From positions 1,116,001 through 1,180,000 of the forward strand of contig CBDDAF010000003.1 in the NCBI GenBank assembly GCA_965224815.1: 64,000 bases of DNA, written 5' to 3'. Under the pieces are notes generated by a model. It was not told the DNA's origin. It did no database searches and worked only from the letters and a program-made list of their open reading frames with translations. Shown piece after piece: positions 38,952-48,326 of the stretch. The position numbers and the translations under genes were made by a program. The stretch's first letter is position 1. Every line of letters begins with the position of its first letter. The stretch comes from CAYPEL01 sp036479985. Lineage in GTDB: Bacteria; Pseudomonadota; Gammaproteobacteria; DSM-19610.

Positions 38952-40754
38952 TTAGCCTTGTTTCAGTACCGGCATTTCGCCCAACATATCCAGCGATAAC
39001 TGATCCAGATCATGACAGTCGATAAAGTTCAACCGAGCCTTGGAACGCGATAACTTACCTGACGAGGTTCTTGGCAAGGTATGTAGCGGTGCCAGTTCAA
39101 CATAGACATCGATACCCAGTTCCATGTGTACCAGTTTGCTTATACGATCAACCAGATCAGCACGCTTGACTTGATCAGACTCACGGCATTGAACAACCAT
39201 GACACAGATCTCTTCGTTGCTTTGTGAAGACACTGAAAATGCTAATGCATCACCCGTGCGGACTTCCGACTGTTGTTCAGCCAAATACTCAAGATCCTGC
39301 GGCCAAATATTTCTGCCGTTAATAATAATCAGATCTTTCTCGCGACCAGTAATGATCAGTCGACCATCCACGCGGTAACCGACATCGCCGGTATTTAACC
39401 AGCCATCTTCAGAAAGCGTCTTTGCTGTTTCATCCGGGCAGTTGTAGTAACCGGACATGACACTTGGTCCCCGCACAAAAATGGTTCCGCTATGACGGTC
39501 AGCCAGCACTTCACCATCCTCATTACGTACTTCAAGTTCGTATTCCGGTAACGGCGTACCACACTCGACAAAACTTCGTGCCCGGCCAGGATTAGCAAAA
39601 TCTTCTATCGGCCGCGCTACACGGTGGTCGGAGTGATGATCACCATCGATACAATCTGTGGAGTGGCCTTCAAACAATGGCGCAAAACTGATCGCCAATG
39701 AACATTCCGCCATACCGTAACAGGCCAGAAAAGCTTTTGGGTTAAACCCGGCAGGTGCTAATGCCTTGGCAAAACGATCCAGTGTTTCGGAACGAATCAT
39801 TTCCGCACCTACACCAGCGACACGCCAATTACTCAGGTCGTATTTTTCAGCTTCACCTTTACGCAAACGACGCGCACATAATTCATAACCAAATGGAGGG
39901 CCAAAGGAAATAGTCGCTTTGGTTTTGTCCATCAAATTGATCCACTGACGTGGACGCATGGCAAATTCGCGGGTATCGAGATAATCCACTGATATTTGTG
40001 CAGCAACTGGCACCAGCACTAAACCTACCAAACCCATGTCGTGGTAAAACGGTAACCATGAAAAACACCGATCGCCAGGCCCCATCTTTACACCGTGACG
40101 AATTATACCCGCCAGGTTACTCATGACCGCACGCTGTTCAATCACGACGCCGCGAGGAAACCGCGTACTGCCAGAGGTGTATTGTATGTAAGCGATATCT
40201 GCTGGGTCTGCAGGTGCAAACTCAACATCGGCTTCCGGTAAAGCATCAAAAACTTCCGGATCACCGAACAATTTCATGCCCAGACCCTCACCGGCTTCTT
40301 CGAGGAAAGAGGCATACCCGCTTGGTGCCATGGCAACAGACGCCTGACTTGATTTGAGTAAACCACGTAACTGGGTTACATAAACTGTGTGTCCGCCAAG
40401 ATTAACTGAAGCAGGTAAGGCAACAGGAACTAGTCCGGCGTACTGGCATGCAAAGAAAAAACGCAGGAAATGCGGATTGGTTTCAGCAACCAATGCAACA
40501 TGATCACCTTTTGTCAGGCCCAGGCCCAGTAACTTGCGGGCTAGTACGCGAGACTGTTTGCGTAATTCCGTAAAAGGCATGGACGCGTACAACTCACCAC
40601 GTCCGGTGTAAAAGTTTGCACCCGTTTCACCCTGCGCAGCATAATCCAGCGCATCCGGCAGCGTTGCAAAATCAGCTGCACGGAATGGAAGTTTGTGTAA
40701 GGTTGGAGTCGATTGAATATTCAATTCTGACGGCTTCCCTTGTTGGTTGTTCAC
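38952..40754 (-). CDS. Fatty-acyl-AMP ligase (FAAL-type adenylate-forming enzyme)
   Basis: A 600-residue ANL-superfamily enzyme. YIQYTSGSTRFPRGVVIE is the phosphate-binding A3 motif (about residue 190), LPFYHDMGLVG and CYGMAECSLAISF (about 345) are typical of the fatty-acyl-AMP ligase branch rather than acyl-CoA synthetases, and NTGDVGYRVDGRLIITGREK with IINGRNIWPQDLE complete the core. It activates a fatty acid as acyl-AMP, usually for loading on an acyl carrier protein; no ACP is fused or adjacent. It is divergent from the GNAT-fold acyltransferase gene with 548 bases between. Confidence 0.92.
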   Translation of the reverse strand: MNNQQGKPSELNIQSTPTLHKLPFRAADFATLPDALDYAAQGETGANFYTGRGELYASMPFTELRKQSRVLARKLLGLGLTKGDHVALVAETNPHFLRFFFACQYAGLVPVALPASVNLGGHTVYVTQLRGLLKSSQASVAMAPSGYASFLEEAGEGLGMKLFGDPEVFDALPEADVEFAPADPADIAYIQYTSGSTRFPRGVVIEQRAVMSNLAGIIRHGVKMGPGDRCFSWLPFYHDMGLVGLVLVPVAAQISVDYLDTREFAMRPRQWINLMDKTKATISFGPPFGYELCARRLRKGEAEKYDLSNWRVAGVGAEMIRSETLDRFAKALAPAGFNPKAFLACYGMAECSLAISFAPLFEGHSTDCIDGDHHSDHRVARPIEDFANPGRARSFVECGTPLPEYELEVRNEDGEVLADRHSGTIFVRGPSVMSGYYNCPDETAKTLSEDGWLNTGDVGYRVDGRLIITGREKDLIIINGRNIWPQDLEYLAEQQSEVRTGDALAFSVSSQSNEEICVMVVQCRESDQVKRADLVDRISKLVHMELGIDVYVELAPLHTLPRTSSGKLSRSKARLNFIDCHDLDQLSLDMLGEMPVLKQG

Positions 40755-41302
40755 GCTTTGGCTCCCGTTGATACGTTAGGCTATGCGGCAATCCATATCT
40801 GGAGCAGAAAAACTGCGACCATGCATGTGTTTAGTTAGACATTGGTTCTGAAAATCATAAACCCTGTCTGTAATATGGACTTCGGTTAATCCGTTGTTTA
40901 TTACCAACGGATTTCAAAAATATGGCGAAATCCTATTTCTTCAGGCAGGCATTATTCCCTTAATAAAAATAAAAATCAATACCTTTTGGCAATTTGTCTC
41001 AATTATCACTAAATCATATTGTTTCGTTGCTATTTTACAACACGCAAGTCAAAAAAATAGCCCCGCGGCTCAAATGCCTATGTCGGTGGCTAGTGGATTT
41101 TCTGAACTTTTGTTTACTCAAGTCTGTGCAAAAACCGGCTAAATCAGGCTCTGCTAGCGACTGAAAACAGTACATTAACAAATACTTATATGCGATTTGT
41201 GAAGTTCGTCACTTTCCGGACTATTGCTAGCACCTTGCGGAGCTGACCGGTATTATCGCCACACTTCTAGACCCAAGCAGCGAGTTTAAGTTCACTCAGA
41301 CT
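40755..41302. other. Divergent intergenic region, no gene seen
   Basis: 548 bases between the acyl-AMP ligase and acyltransferase start codons. It is AT-rich around 40890-41060 and presumably carries promoters for both genes. A weak plus-strand frame (40894-41142, 82 codons) has no ribosome-binding site or recognisable content and is not accepted. Confidence 0.5.
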
Positions 41303-42442
41303 ATGCCTTCGAACAACCCCTTACGTATCGAACCCGTCAATAGTCAGGCACAACTGAATCAATTCATTCGTCTGCCCTGGAACCTCTATCAGTCAGATCC
41401 AAACTGGGTACCGCCGCTGTTATTCGAACTTAAAGAGCGCCTGTCGCCAAAGAAAAACCCGTTTTTTGAGCATGCCCGTTGGCAAGCGTGGATTGCCTGG
41501 CAAGGCGACAAACCGGTAGGACGTATCAGTGCGCAGATTGACGATTCGTTTCAGCAATATCATTCAGAGCGGGTTGGCTATTTCGGCATGCCAGAAGCTG
41601 AAGATGATCCAGACATCCTTGCAAGCCTGCTGACAACGGCCGAAGACTGGTTACGTCAGCAAGATATCGAAATTGTCCGCGGGCCATTTAATCTTTCAAT
41701 CAACGAGGAATGCGGCCTATTGGTGGACGGCTTTGATACCCCTCCCTCCGTTATGATGGGACACGCTCTGCCCTATTACGGACAACATATTGAATCTGCC
41801 GGATACTCCAAGGCTCAGGATTTACTGGCCTACACTATCGCTCCTGATTTTGAAGCGCCACGAATAATGCAGAAACTCGCTGAGCGCGCTGCAAAAGGCG
41901 TTACTATTCGGCCGCTACGCCGTAAAGATTTGACAGAAGAATTGAACATACTCCGCGAATTATTCAACGACGCCTGGAGTAAAAATTGGGGCTTTGTACC
42001 TTTCTCTGAAGCCGAATTCAAAGAAGTGGGGAAAATGTTGGCGATGCTGGTTGATGATGATTTTATTCAAATCGCCGAACTCGATCAGCGCCCAGTTGCA
42101 ATGATTACTGCCTTCCCAAATGTCAACGAAGTGATTAAGGATCTTAACGGCCGCCTCCTACCCTTCGGCTGGTTAAAACTTTTATGGCGACTTAAAGTCA
42201 AGTACCCAAAAAGTGCGCGTGTTGCATTGATGGGCGTGCGCCAGGAATATCATCACACACGACTAGGACCTGCGCTGGCATTCCTGGTGATTGATGCCGT
42301 TAGGCAAGGACTAATTCGCAAAGGAATTCGTGAAGTCGAATTATCATGGATACTGGAACATAATGACGGCATGCGAAATATAATAGAAACCATTGGTGGC
42401 AAGGCTTACAAACGCTACCGGATTTACGAAAAACACTTATAA
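41303..42442 (+). CDS. GNAT-fold N-acyltransferase family protein (candidate bacterial ceramide synthase-like)
   Basis: A 379-residue cytoplasmic protein. The N-terminal part has WNLYQSDPNWVPPLLFELKE, KKNPFFEHARWQAWIAW and KPVGRISAQID, and the middle has YFGMPEAEDDPD and RGPFNLSINEECGLL, a layout common to a large family annotated as GNAT-like N-acetyltransferase. To my knowledge the Caulobacter ceramide synthase belongs to a family of this kind; that link is inference. If correct it would acylate a sphingoid-type amine. An alternative is transfer to another amine. It is followed after 6 bases by the nucleotidyltransferase gene. Confidence 0.8.
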   Translation: MPSNNPLRIEPVNSQAQLNQFIRLPWNLYQSDPNWVPPLLFELKERLSPKKNPFFEHARWQAWIAWQGDKPVGRISAQIDDSFQQYHSERVGYFGMPEAEDDPDILASLLTTAEDWLRQQDIEIVRGPFNLSINEECGLLVDGFDTPPSVMMGHALPYYGQHIESAGYSKAQDLLAYTIAPDFEAPRIMQKLAERAAKGVTIRPLRRKDLTEELNILRELFNDAWSKNWGFVPFSEAEFKEVGKMLAMLVDDDFIQIAELDQRPVAMITAFPNVNEVIKDLNGRLLPFGWLKLLWRLKVKYPKSARVALMGVRQEYHHTRLGPALAFLVIDAVRQGLIRKGIREVELSWILEHNDGMRNIIETIGGKAYKRYRIYEKHL

Positions 42443-42448
42443 AAGGCT

Positions 42449-43252
42449 GTGAACAGCCCTTTGACTACAAATCCGTTTATTACAATTGTGCTCGCTGGTG
42501 ACCGCGGCCCGGACGACCCGCTTGTGAAAGCAACCGGCGCTGCCTGCAAGGCACTGGTAGAAATTGATGGCCAGCCAATGGTGTTGCGGGTATTGAAAAC
42601 ACTGAGTGATTCCGATTATGTCAAACGATGTATCCTGTCCGGGCCAAAACAGGAACATCTGCAAACTCAGCCTGCGCTGGAACAACAAATCACAAACAAA
42701 GTTGTTGAATGGCACCCGCCCCAATCTACACCCAGTACCAGTGCAGCTCATATTTTACAGCATGTTGCACAACAACAACCGGTGCTGATTACCACCGCTG
42801 ATCACCCCTTGTTAACACCAGAAATCGTCAATCATTTTTGCAAAGGCAGCCAGGCCCAGAATCTGGATGTTGCCGTTGGTTTATGTGAATACCCACGCAT
42901 TAAGCTAGCTTTCCCCGGCATGCGTAAGACGGTATTAAAGTTCAGTGATGGTGAATATTGTGGTTGTAATCTGTTTGCTTTTTTAAGCGATGACAGCCGC
43001 CGTATGGCAGATATCTGGCGGCAAGTTGAAAACGACCGCAAGAATCCATTGCGAATTATACGAATGCTGGGTTGGTTGTCGGTAGCACGTTATGTGACCG
43101 GCACGCTTTCCTTAGACAGTGCTATGCAAGCTTTATCGAAAAAACTGGGTTTGCGAATTGGCGCAGTCATACTGCCTTATCCTGAAGCTGCTGTTGATGT
43201 TGATTCAGTTGCCGATCAGATTATTGTGGAGAAAAGATTGTCGGAAACATGA
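42449..43252 (+). CDS. MobA-like NTP transferase domain protein
   Basis: A 267-residue GT-A-type nucleotidyltransferase. ITIVLAGDRGPDDPLVKATG carries the nucleotide-binding loop (variant of LAGGxGxR), KALVEIDGQPMVLRVLKTL follows, and ITTADHPLLTPEIVNHF is the metal-binding Asp region. Similar proteins activate small alcohols or phosphates as CDP or other nucleotide derivatives. The start is GTG 42449, right after the acyltransferase stop, so the two are an operon. In a lipid locus it could make an activated head group; substrate unknown. Confidence 0.82.
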   Translation: MNSPLTTNPFITIVLAGDRGPDDPLVKATGAACKALVEIDGQPMVLRVLKTLSDSDYVKRCILSGPKQEHLQTQPALEQQITNKVVEWHPPQSTPSTSAAHILQHVAQQQPVLITTADHPLLTPEIVNHFCKGSQAQNLDVAVGLCEYPRIKLAFPGMRKTVLKFSDGEYCGCNLFAFLSDDSRRMADIWRQVENDRKNPLRIIRMLGWLSVARYVTGTLSLDSAMQALSKKLGLRIGAVILPYPEAAVDVDSVADQIIVEKRLSET

Positions 43253-43270
43253 CTACCCATGCCCACTAAA

Positions 43271-43308
43271 CCCCCTCTCCCTGTCCCTCCCCATGAGGGG
43301 GAGGGGAC
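43271..43308. repeat. CT-rich palindrome
   Basis: CCCCCTCTCCCTGTCCCTCC and GGGGGAGGGG form a hairpin just past the nucleotidyltransferase stop, the same family as at 7902 and 14769. A possible terminator. Confidence 0.7.
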
Positions 43309-43380
43309 GGATTTTTCCAGTGCAGTGATGACTGTTCATTTCCTGTGTGTATGTTTACTACTACAGATTTACTCAAAGAA

Positions 43381-43470
43381 CTGTAGGAGCAGAATTTATT
43401 CCGCGAAAACTTGTAACACTGTCCAAAATTAATGCTTGTAACTCTTCGCGAAATAATTTTCGCTCCTACA
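43381..43470. repeat. Inverted repeat, second palindrome family
   Basis: CTGTAGGAGCAGAATTTATT at the left and, reverse-complemented at the right, TTGTAGGAGCGAAAATTATT: a relative of the TGTAGGAGCGGCT repeat with a different inner sequence (CGCGAA core). It lies between convergent genes. Confidence 0.75.
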
Positions 43471-43494
43471 ATATCTGCATAAATCTGATCCGCT

Positions 43495-44463
43495 CTATGC
43501 AGCGGCAACAACCCCACGTGGAATCTCCAACGTCCTTTCCTGTAACCGCACAAACACGGCTTTATCTGGACGATAACCACGCACAGTAATTTTAAGTGTC
43601 CAACCAGTTTCATGAGCGCTTACCTGGTACAAATTATACTGCGCCGCACGTCCCGCTTTGTGGCCGATCGCTGATGCTGAAGGTATACCAAATACGGGTA
43701 CAGAAGCGTTCGATATTTTTATTGCACTTTCCACCGCCCGGTGACTATGACCGTGTAAAACCAGCTCAGCACCTTCCTGGCGGATGACTTCGCATAGCGC
43801 TTCGGCATCGGTTAATCGTTTACGCCACTTCTCCTCGCCGGGTACCGGTGGATGGTGCACCAGAATGACGCGAAACAGCTCTGCTTCACGCGCCTCTTTT
43901 AAATACTTTGCAAGTTGTTGCAATTGCTTCTGACCTAAGCTGCCAATAGCAAGAAAAGGGGCAGACGGAATCGCACTCGATAAGCCAATAAAGGCAACAC
44001 CACCGCGGATACGCAAACTGGGGAACAGTTGATCAAGCCCGGGTTGTAACTGACCATCTGAAGATGCTTCATCGGAGGCCATATAAGCCTGCCAATGTGA
44101 AAAACTATGCATCCAGGGACTGCGGATATAAGTGTCGTGATTACCCGGTATCACAGTAACTTGACTGGACGAACCAATCGATTCTAGCCAGCGCCGCGCC
44201 TGACGAAATTCATCGTGCAAACCAATATGCGTCAAATCACCTGTCACCACAATATGGTCAGGCTGTGTCGACAACAAATCACGTTGCAAAGCATCAAGCA
44301 CTTCAGGCCGATGTTCAGCACGGCGTTTCTTGCGCCAGGATAAATACCCAAGAATCCGCTTATTCGCCAGTTCGCGCAGATTAACACCCTGCAAAGATGA
44401 CAGGTGCGGGTCTGACAATTGTGCAAAGGTCAATGTCTGCGATTGATTATGGTTATTCTGCAT
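43495..44463 (-). CDS. Calcineurin-like metallophosphoesterase
   Basis: A 322-residue cytoplasmic dimetal phosphoesterase. Motifs: LSDPHLSSL (D-x-H), VVTGDLTH (GD), IPGNHDTY (GNHD), LVHHPPV (second H) and VLHGHSHRA (GH-x-H). Substrate unknown. It is divergent from the diacylglycerol-kinase-like gene, with a MITE-like element between, and may be a phosphatase step of the lipid locus. Confidence 0.9.
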   Translation of the reverse strand: MQNNHNQSQTLTFAQLSDPHLSSLQGVNLRELANKRILGYLSWRKKRRAEHRPEVLDALQRDLLSTQPDHIVVTGDLTHIGLHDEFRQARRWLESIGSSSQVTVIPGNHDTYIRSPWMHSFSHWQAYMASDEASSDGQLQPGLDQLFPSLRIRGGVAFIGLSSAIPSAPFLAIGSLGQKQLQQLAKYLKEAREAELFRVILVHHPPVPGEEKWRKRLTDAEALCEVIRQEGAELVLHGHSHRAVESAIKISNASVPVFGIPSASAIGHKAGRAAQYNLYQVSAHETGWTLKITVRGYRPDKAVFVRLQERTLEIPRGVVAAA

Positions 44464-44513
44464 GATTCAGTTTCCAATAACGATCCAGAAATAATGTTTC
44501 AGATCCCTATACT

Positions 44514-44655
44514 AAGGCACCTCTGATTAATGAGCGAGCATCTGTAGGAGCGGCTTTAGCCGCGATGGACACCGTAGCCCCATCGCGGCTAAAGCCGCTC
44601 CTACAGTATTTGCAGGCTCACTAGACATGATGCACGAATTAATCAGCGGTCACTT
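44514..44655. mobile_element. MITE-like element with TGTAGGAGCGGCT palindrome, copy 8
   Basis: One of the clearest copies: left AGGCACCTCTGATTAATGAG, right (inward) AAGTGACCGCTGATTAATTC, core palindrome 44542-44606, total about 142 bases. No coding frame. Confidence 0.8.
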
Positions 44656-44715
44656 AAGTACTCACTCGCAACTTGAGTGTTCAATCAAGCTAACGGTACA
44701 CTGCATATACAACCC

Positions 44716-45738
44716 ATGAATATAACGTCATCCAATCAACCCGAGTCACGCCGCCCGTCTGATGCATTAGATCAGCCTCGCATCGGTATGATCAGCAATC
44801 CTAACAGCGGTGCCAACCGAAAGCATTTGCAACAAATCAATTCCATTGTCGCAAAACAGCCCGCTATTCTCCATCGCATTACATCCGCTGCTGATGAAAT
44901 ACCGGCCGTTTTACAAGATTTCGAAGAACAATCAATCAATGTACTGGCTATCAATGGCGGTGATGGCACGACCGCCGAAGTATTTACACACTTACTACGT
45001 GACCCGTCATTGCAACCACTGCCTTTGTTTGTATTGCTGCCTGGTGGAACGACCAACATGAACGTCGGTGATGTGGGAATACGTGGCGACCTGCGTAAAG
45101 CCGTCAAAACACTTTGCGCCTGGCCTGACCAGAACAGACAGACTACTGAAATCCTGCAACGATCGATCGTCAAAGTCGTACCGGGCGATGAGGCATTGCC
45201 GGTATACGGCATGTTTATGGGTGCCGGCGCTATTATTCAAGGTATAGAATATTGTCACGAGAAAATTCATTCCCGGGGTGTCGGCAATGAAATTGGCCCA
45301 GGTCTGGCCATGGCCAGGACCCTATGGGGAATATTGCGGCGTGATCCACGTTTTATCCAGCCCGTTAAAACCACTGTTACACTTAACAATCAATCCGAAC
45401 CTATCGAACAAAGTATGCTGCTAATGCTGGTCAGTTCACTTGAACGATTATTCCTGGGCATGCATCCTTACTGGGGGACAGAATCAGGGACGTTACATTG
45501 CAGCATGATCAGTGAAGATGCACCCCGCTTTATACGCACACTACCTTCACTGTTACGTGGCCGCCCACCGCGTCACGCGACACCAGAAAACGGCTATCGC
45601 AGCCATAACGTTGATTCGCTAAGCTTACAAATGAACGGTATGCTGACATTGGATGGTGAAATGTATAACATCGATCAGACAACCGGACCTGCCCGCATCA
45701 GTGATGGCGGAGTACTGAGTTTTATTCGCCTGAAATAA
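44716..45738 (+). CDS. Diacylglycerol kinase catalytic-domain protein (ceramide-kinase-like candidate)
   Basis: About 340 residues. PRIGMISNPNSGANRKHLQQ and VLAINGGDGTTAEVFTHLLR are the DAGK/sphingosine-kinase catalytic motifs (GGDGT), followed by FVLLPGGTTNMNVGDVG. A member of this fold phosphorylates ceramide in Gram-negative sphingolipid producers; the neighbouring genes make that a reasonable guess, but diacylglycerol or another lipid alcohol is possible. The start may be ATG 44716 or GTG 44677; neither has a strong ribosome-binding site. The next two genes follow closely. Confidence 0.85.
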   Translation: MNITSSNQPESRRPSDALDQPRIGMISNPNSGANRKHLQQINSIVAKQPAILHRITSAADEIPAVLQDFEEQSINVLAINGGDGTTAEVFTHLLRDPSLQPLPLFVLLPGGTTNMNVGDVGIRGDLRKAVKTLCAWPDQNRQTTEILQRSIVKVVPGDEALPVYGMFMGAGAIIQGIEYCHEKIHSRGVGNEIGPGLAMARTLWGILRRDPRFIQPVKTTVTLNNQSEPIEQSMLLMLVSSLERLFLGMHPYWGTESGTLHCSMISEDAPRFIRTLPSLLRGRPPRHATPENGYRSHNVDSLSLQMNGMLTLDGEMYNIDQTTGPARISDGGVLSFIRLK

Positions 45739-45746
45739 TACCGGTC

Positions 45747-46694
45747 ATGACAACCTCATCACTTGCAGAAATACTTGATAAGCAAACCCAGGTGGAAACA
45801 CCTGCCGCACTCATTATCCTGATTGATGTGCTGCGGAAAAAACACGGTGAATCGATAAACAGCATCCTGTTTTATGGCTCCTGTCTGCGCACTGGGAATA
45901 TATTCGAGGGACTTGTAGACCTGTACCTCATCGTTGATAACTACCGTAGTTTCTACACCAAAAAGCGTCATGCCATTGCCAACTGGTTACTGCCTCCTAA
46001 TGTATTTTACATCGAGATACCCACCAGCAAGGACACCATTCGCTGTAAGTATGCGGTAGTCTCAAGCCATGATTTCGAACGCGGCACTCAACACTGGTTT
46101 CATTCCTATCTATGGGGAAGATTCACTCAACCCGTTGCTATTGTCTACAGTAAGAATAAAACTGCGCGTAAAGATTTATTGAATAATCTGGCCGCTGCCA
46201 TCAGCAAATTTTTATCCGAAACCCTGCCCCGTTTGCCAGCTAAAGGCACCGTTCGTGATCTTTGGGTTCAAAGTCTGCAGCTCAGTTATCATGCCGAGTT
46301 ACGCACAGAATCAGGGCAACGCGCTATGACATTGATAGATGACCAGCCATTGTTTTATTCGTCTATCACGCGCGCTGCACTACCCAGCTTACCCGTAACA
46401 CTCAATCTAAGTGGCGACGCTATCACTAGCCTCTACAAGACAACAATACCCGCTTATCAACGAAAATTTAGCCGGATAACCTGGCCTGCAAGACAATTGC
46501 AAGGCAAACTGCTTTCGGTATTACGCTTGTTAAAAGCATTATTCACTTTTGAAGGCGGACTGGATTATATTGCCTGGAAACTTGAACGGCACTCGGGGCA
46601 AAAAGTCGAAATCCCCGATCGGGTACGCCGCTATCCGTTGATTTTTATCTGGGGGTTATTCTGGCGTCTATACCGGCGCGGTATATTTCGTTAA
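45747..46694 (+). CDS. Tam41-like nucleotidyltransferase family protein
   Basis: A 315-residue protein with ILFYGSCLRTGNIFEGLVDL followed by YLIVDNY, the GS...D-x-D-like pattern of the nucleotidyltransferase fold shared with mitochondrial Tam41 (CDP-diacylglycerol synthase). The C-terminal half is basic with hydrophobic stretches (YPLIFIWGLFWRLYRRGIFR), suggesting membrane association. The likely role is activation of a phospholipid, for example phosphatidate or a ceramide phosphate, with CTP. Starts 8 bases after the kinase gene. The family call is from this motif only. Confidence 0.7.
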   Translation: MTTSSLAEILDKQTQVETPAALIILIDVLRKKHGESINSILFYGSCLRTGNIFEGLVDLYLIVDNYRSFYTKKRHAIANWLLPPNVFYIEIPTSKDTIRCKYAVVSSHDFERGTQHWFHSYLWGRFTQPVAIVYSKNKTARKDLLNNLAAAISKFLSETLPRLPAKGTVRDLWVQSLQLSYHAELRTESGQRAMTLIDDQPLFYSSITRAALPSLPVTLNLSGDAITSLYKTTIPAYQRKFSRITWPARQLQGKLLSVLRLLKALFTFEGGLDYIAWKLERHSGQKVEIPDRVRRYPLIFIWGLFWRLYRRGIFR

Positions 46695-46697
46695 CCG

Positions 46698-47792
46698 ATG
46701 ACAGTTAAATTCATACCAAACATCTGGCTGGTGATAGGCGACAAACCAGGTGACAACGCACAGATAGAAATTATCGCCAAAGCATTGAATCTGCCGTTTG
46801 AAATTCGCCGCGTTATACCCAAACCTGAATTTGCACTGGGCAAACCTACTTACAAAATCTCGTTATCACATCTCGATGCTGAACAATCTGACTCACTGGA
46901 ACCGCCCTGGCCAGATCTGATTCTAACCATCGGCCGTCGGCCCAGCATGGCCGCCTTGTGGGTACAGCAACAATCAAACGGGCATAGCAAAATTATTCTG
47001 CTCGGCCGACCGAAACGCTGGATGGAACGCTTTTCACTCATTATTGTGCCGGCTCAGTACCGCATGCCCAATCACTCAAAAGTGCTGCAGCTTGATCTGC
47101 CATTGATGCGTAACAATGAAGCAGCGATAGAAACTGCACGAACGAGTTGGCGTGAGAAACTCTCAGCTCTGCCACAACCCCTGACCGCACTACTCATCGG
47201 TGGGCAAACCAAACCCTTCCGTTTTAATGTTCAAGATGCACTTGGCCTGCTCGACAAAGCCACTCAAGCTGCTGGCAACGGTAGTTTGTATATTTCCACC
47301 AGCCGCCGCACGCCTCCTGGTGTCGTCGAAGCCCTGAAAAAGCATCTGCCTAATAACGCTACTCTGTTTAGCTGGTCACCCGATAATACTGATAATCCCT
47401 ACCTTGGACTGCTCGGACTGGCTGATCGCTTTATCGTTACTGGCGATAGTATTTCCATGATGGTCGAAGTGGCCAGACTCGGTAAACCGCTGGCAATTTT
47501 CGAACTACCGGTGCAAACTGATTTTTCAACCCGTTTACAACAAACTATGGGCAAATGGTTGCACCATGATCAAAACGGAATTCAAGCTGGACTGGGGAAA
47601 TTACTCTTTAAACTGGGCCTGGTGCGTTACTCCCGGGATTTGACTGCACTGCATCGATCCCTGTATGACAAACAACTGGCCGTTCCACTGGGAAAACCTT
47701 TCATCGAAACCGGTAACACGCCTGCAAATGAGCTGGATCAAGTGACTCAGCGAATTCTCACACTGGTTGCAACACTGGAGCAAGAAGAATGA
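46698..47792 (+). CDS. ELM1/DUF1022 family protein (glycosyltransferase-like fold)
   Basis: A 364-residue protein: IWLVIGDKPGDNAQIEIIAK at the start, DLILTIGRRPSMAALWVQQQ and FIVTGDSISMMVEVARLGKP are the conserved segments of the mitochondrial-fission ELM1-like family of proteobacteria. The fold is glycosyltransferase-B-like, and bacterial members cluster with lipid genes. Function unknown. It follows the Tam41-like gene after 3 bases and overlaps the frame of hspQ, so it is probably the end of a kinase-Tam41-ELM1 operon. Confidence 0.85.
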   Translation: MTVKFIPNIWLVIGDKPGDNAQIEIIAKALNLPFEIRRVIPKPEFALGKPTYKISLSHLDAEQSDSLEPPWPDLILTIGRRPSMAALWVQQQSNGHSKIILLGRPKRWMERFSLIIVPAQYRMPNHSKVLQLDLPLMRNNEAAIETARTSWREKLSALPQPLTALLIGGQTKPFRFNVQDALGLLDKATQAAGNGSLYISTSRRTPPGVVEALKKHLPNNATLFSWSPDNTDNPYLGLLGLADRFIVTGDSISMMVEVARLGKPLAIFELPVQTDFSTRLQQTMGKWLHHDQNGIQAGLGKLLFKLGLVRYSRDLTALHRSLYDKQLAVPLGKPFIETGNTPANELDQVTQRILTLVATLEQEE

Positions 47793-47848
47793 ACTTTATT
47801 CCACTGTCTGACACTAAACTAGTAAGCCCACAACACGGTGATTTAACG

Positions 47849-48163
47849 ATGACTGCACAGGCGAATTTTTCCGTCGGCCAACTGATACAACACCTCAAAT
47901 TCGGTTACCGGGGTGTCGTTGTCGATGTCGATCCCGTCTTCCAGGGCAGTGATGACTGGTATAACGAAATCGCAAAAAGCCAGCCACCTAAAGACCAGCC
48001 CTGGTACCACGTCCTCGTGGATGACGCTGAATATATAACCTATGTTGCTGAACGTCATCTGGAAGCCGATAGCAGTGGAGAGCCTGTTGATCACCCTGCG
48101 CTCGAAGCCTTTTTCGCACAATTTGAAAATGGTACTTATCAACTTCGTAATCGGTTAAATTAA
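47849..48163 (+). CDS. hspQ: Heat-shock protein HspQ (YccV-like hemimethylated-DNA-binding domain)
   Basis: About 104 residues from ATG 47849: NFSVGQLIQHLKFGYRGVVV, PWYHVLVDDAEYITYVAERH and LEADSSGEPVDHP match HspQ, an adaptor that modulates Lon and was first noted as a hemimethylated-DNA binder. The frame is open to 47789 (overlapping the ELM1-like gene), but the family N-terminus fits the internal ATG, with the preceding CACGGTGATTTAACG a weak ribosome-binding site. Confidence 0.9.
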   Translation: MTAQANFSVGQLIQHLKFGYRGVVVDVDPVFQGSDDWYNEIAKSQPPKDQPWYHVLVDDAEYITYVAERHLEADSSGEPVDHPALEAFFAQFENGTYQLRNRLN

Positions 48164-48181
48164 ATTTTGGATCTTTTTAAT

Positions 48182-48271
48182 TCTCGCAGAGGCGCAGAGC
48201 ACGCAAAGTTATAAGAGTTATTCTCAAGCTTTGATTGTTTTTATCTTTGCGTGCTCTGCGCCTCTGCGAGA
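48182..48271. repeat. 27-bp perfect inverted repeat
   Basis: TCTCGCAGAGGCGCAGAGCA (continuing CGCAAAG) at 48182-48208 is exactly complementary to 48245-48271, with a 36-base spacer. It is followed by the pseudouridine synthase gene and covers the 5' part of its open frame, so it argues for a downstream start. Confidence 0.85.
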
Positions 48272-48326
48272 TAAACATATAACCTATAAGCGGTACTTAA
48301 ATCCCACATATCCACACATCAAAATC

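Noticed and set aside
40894..41142. An 82-codon frame between the acyl-AMP ligase and acyltransferase genes
   Set aside because: AT-rich promoter-type DNA, no ribosome-binding site and no family features.
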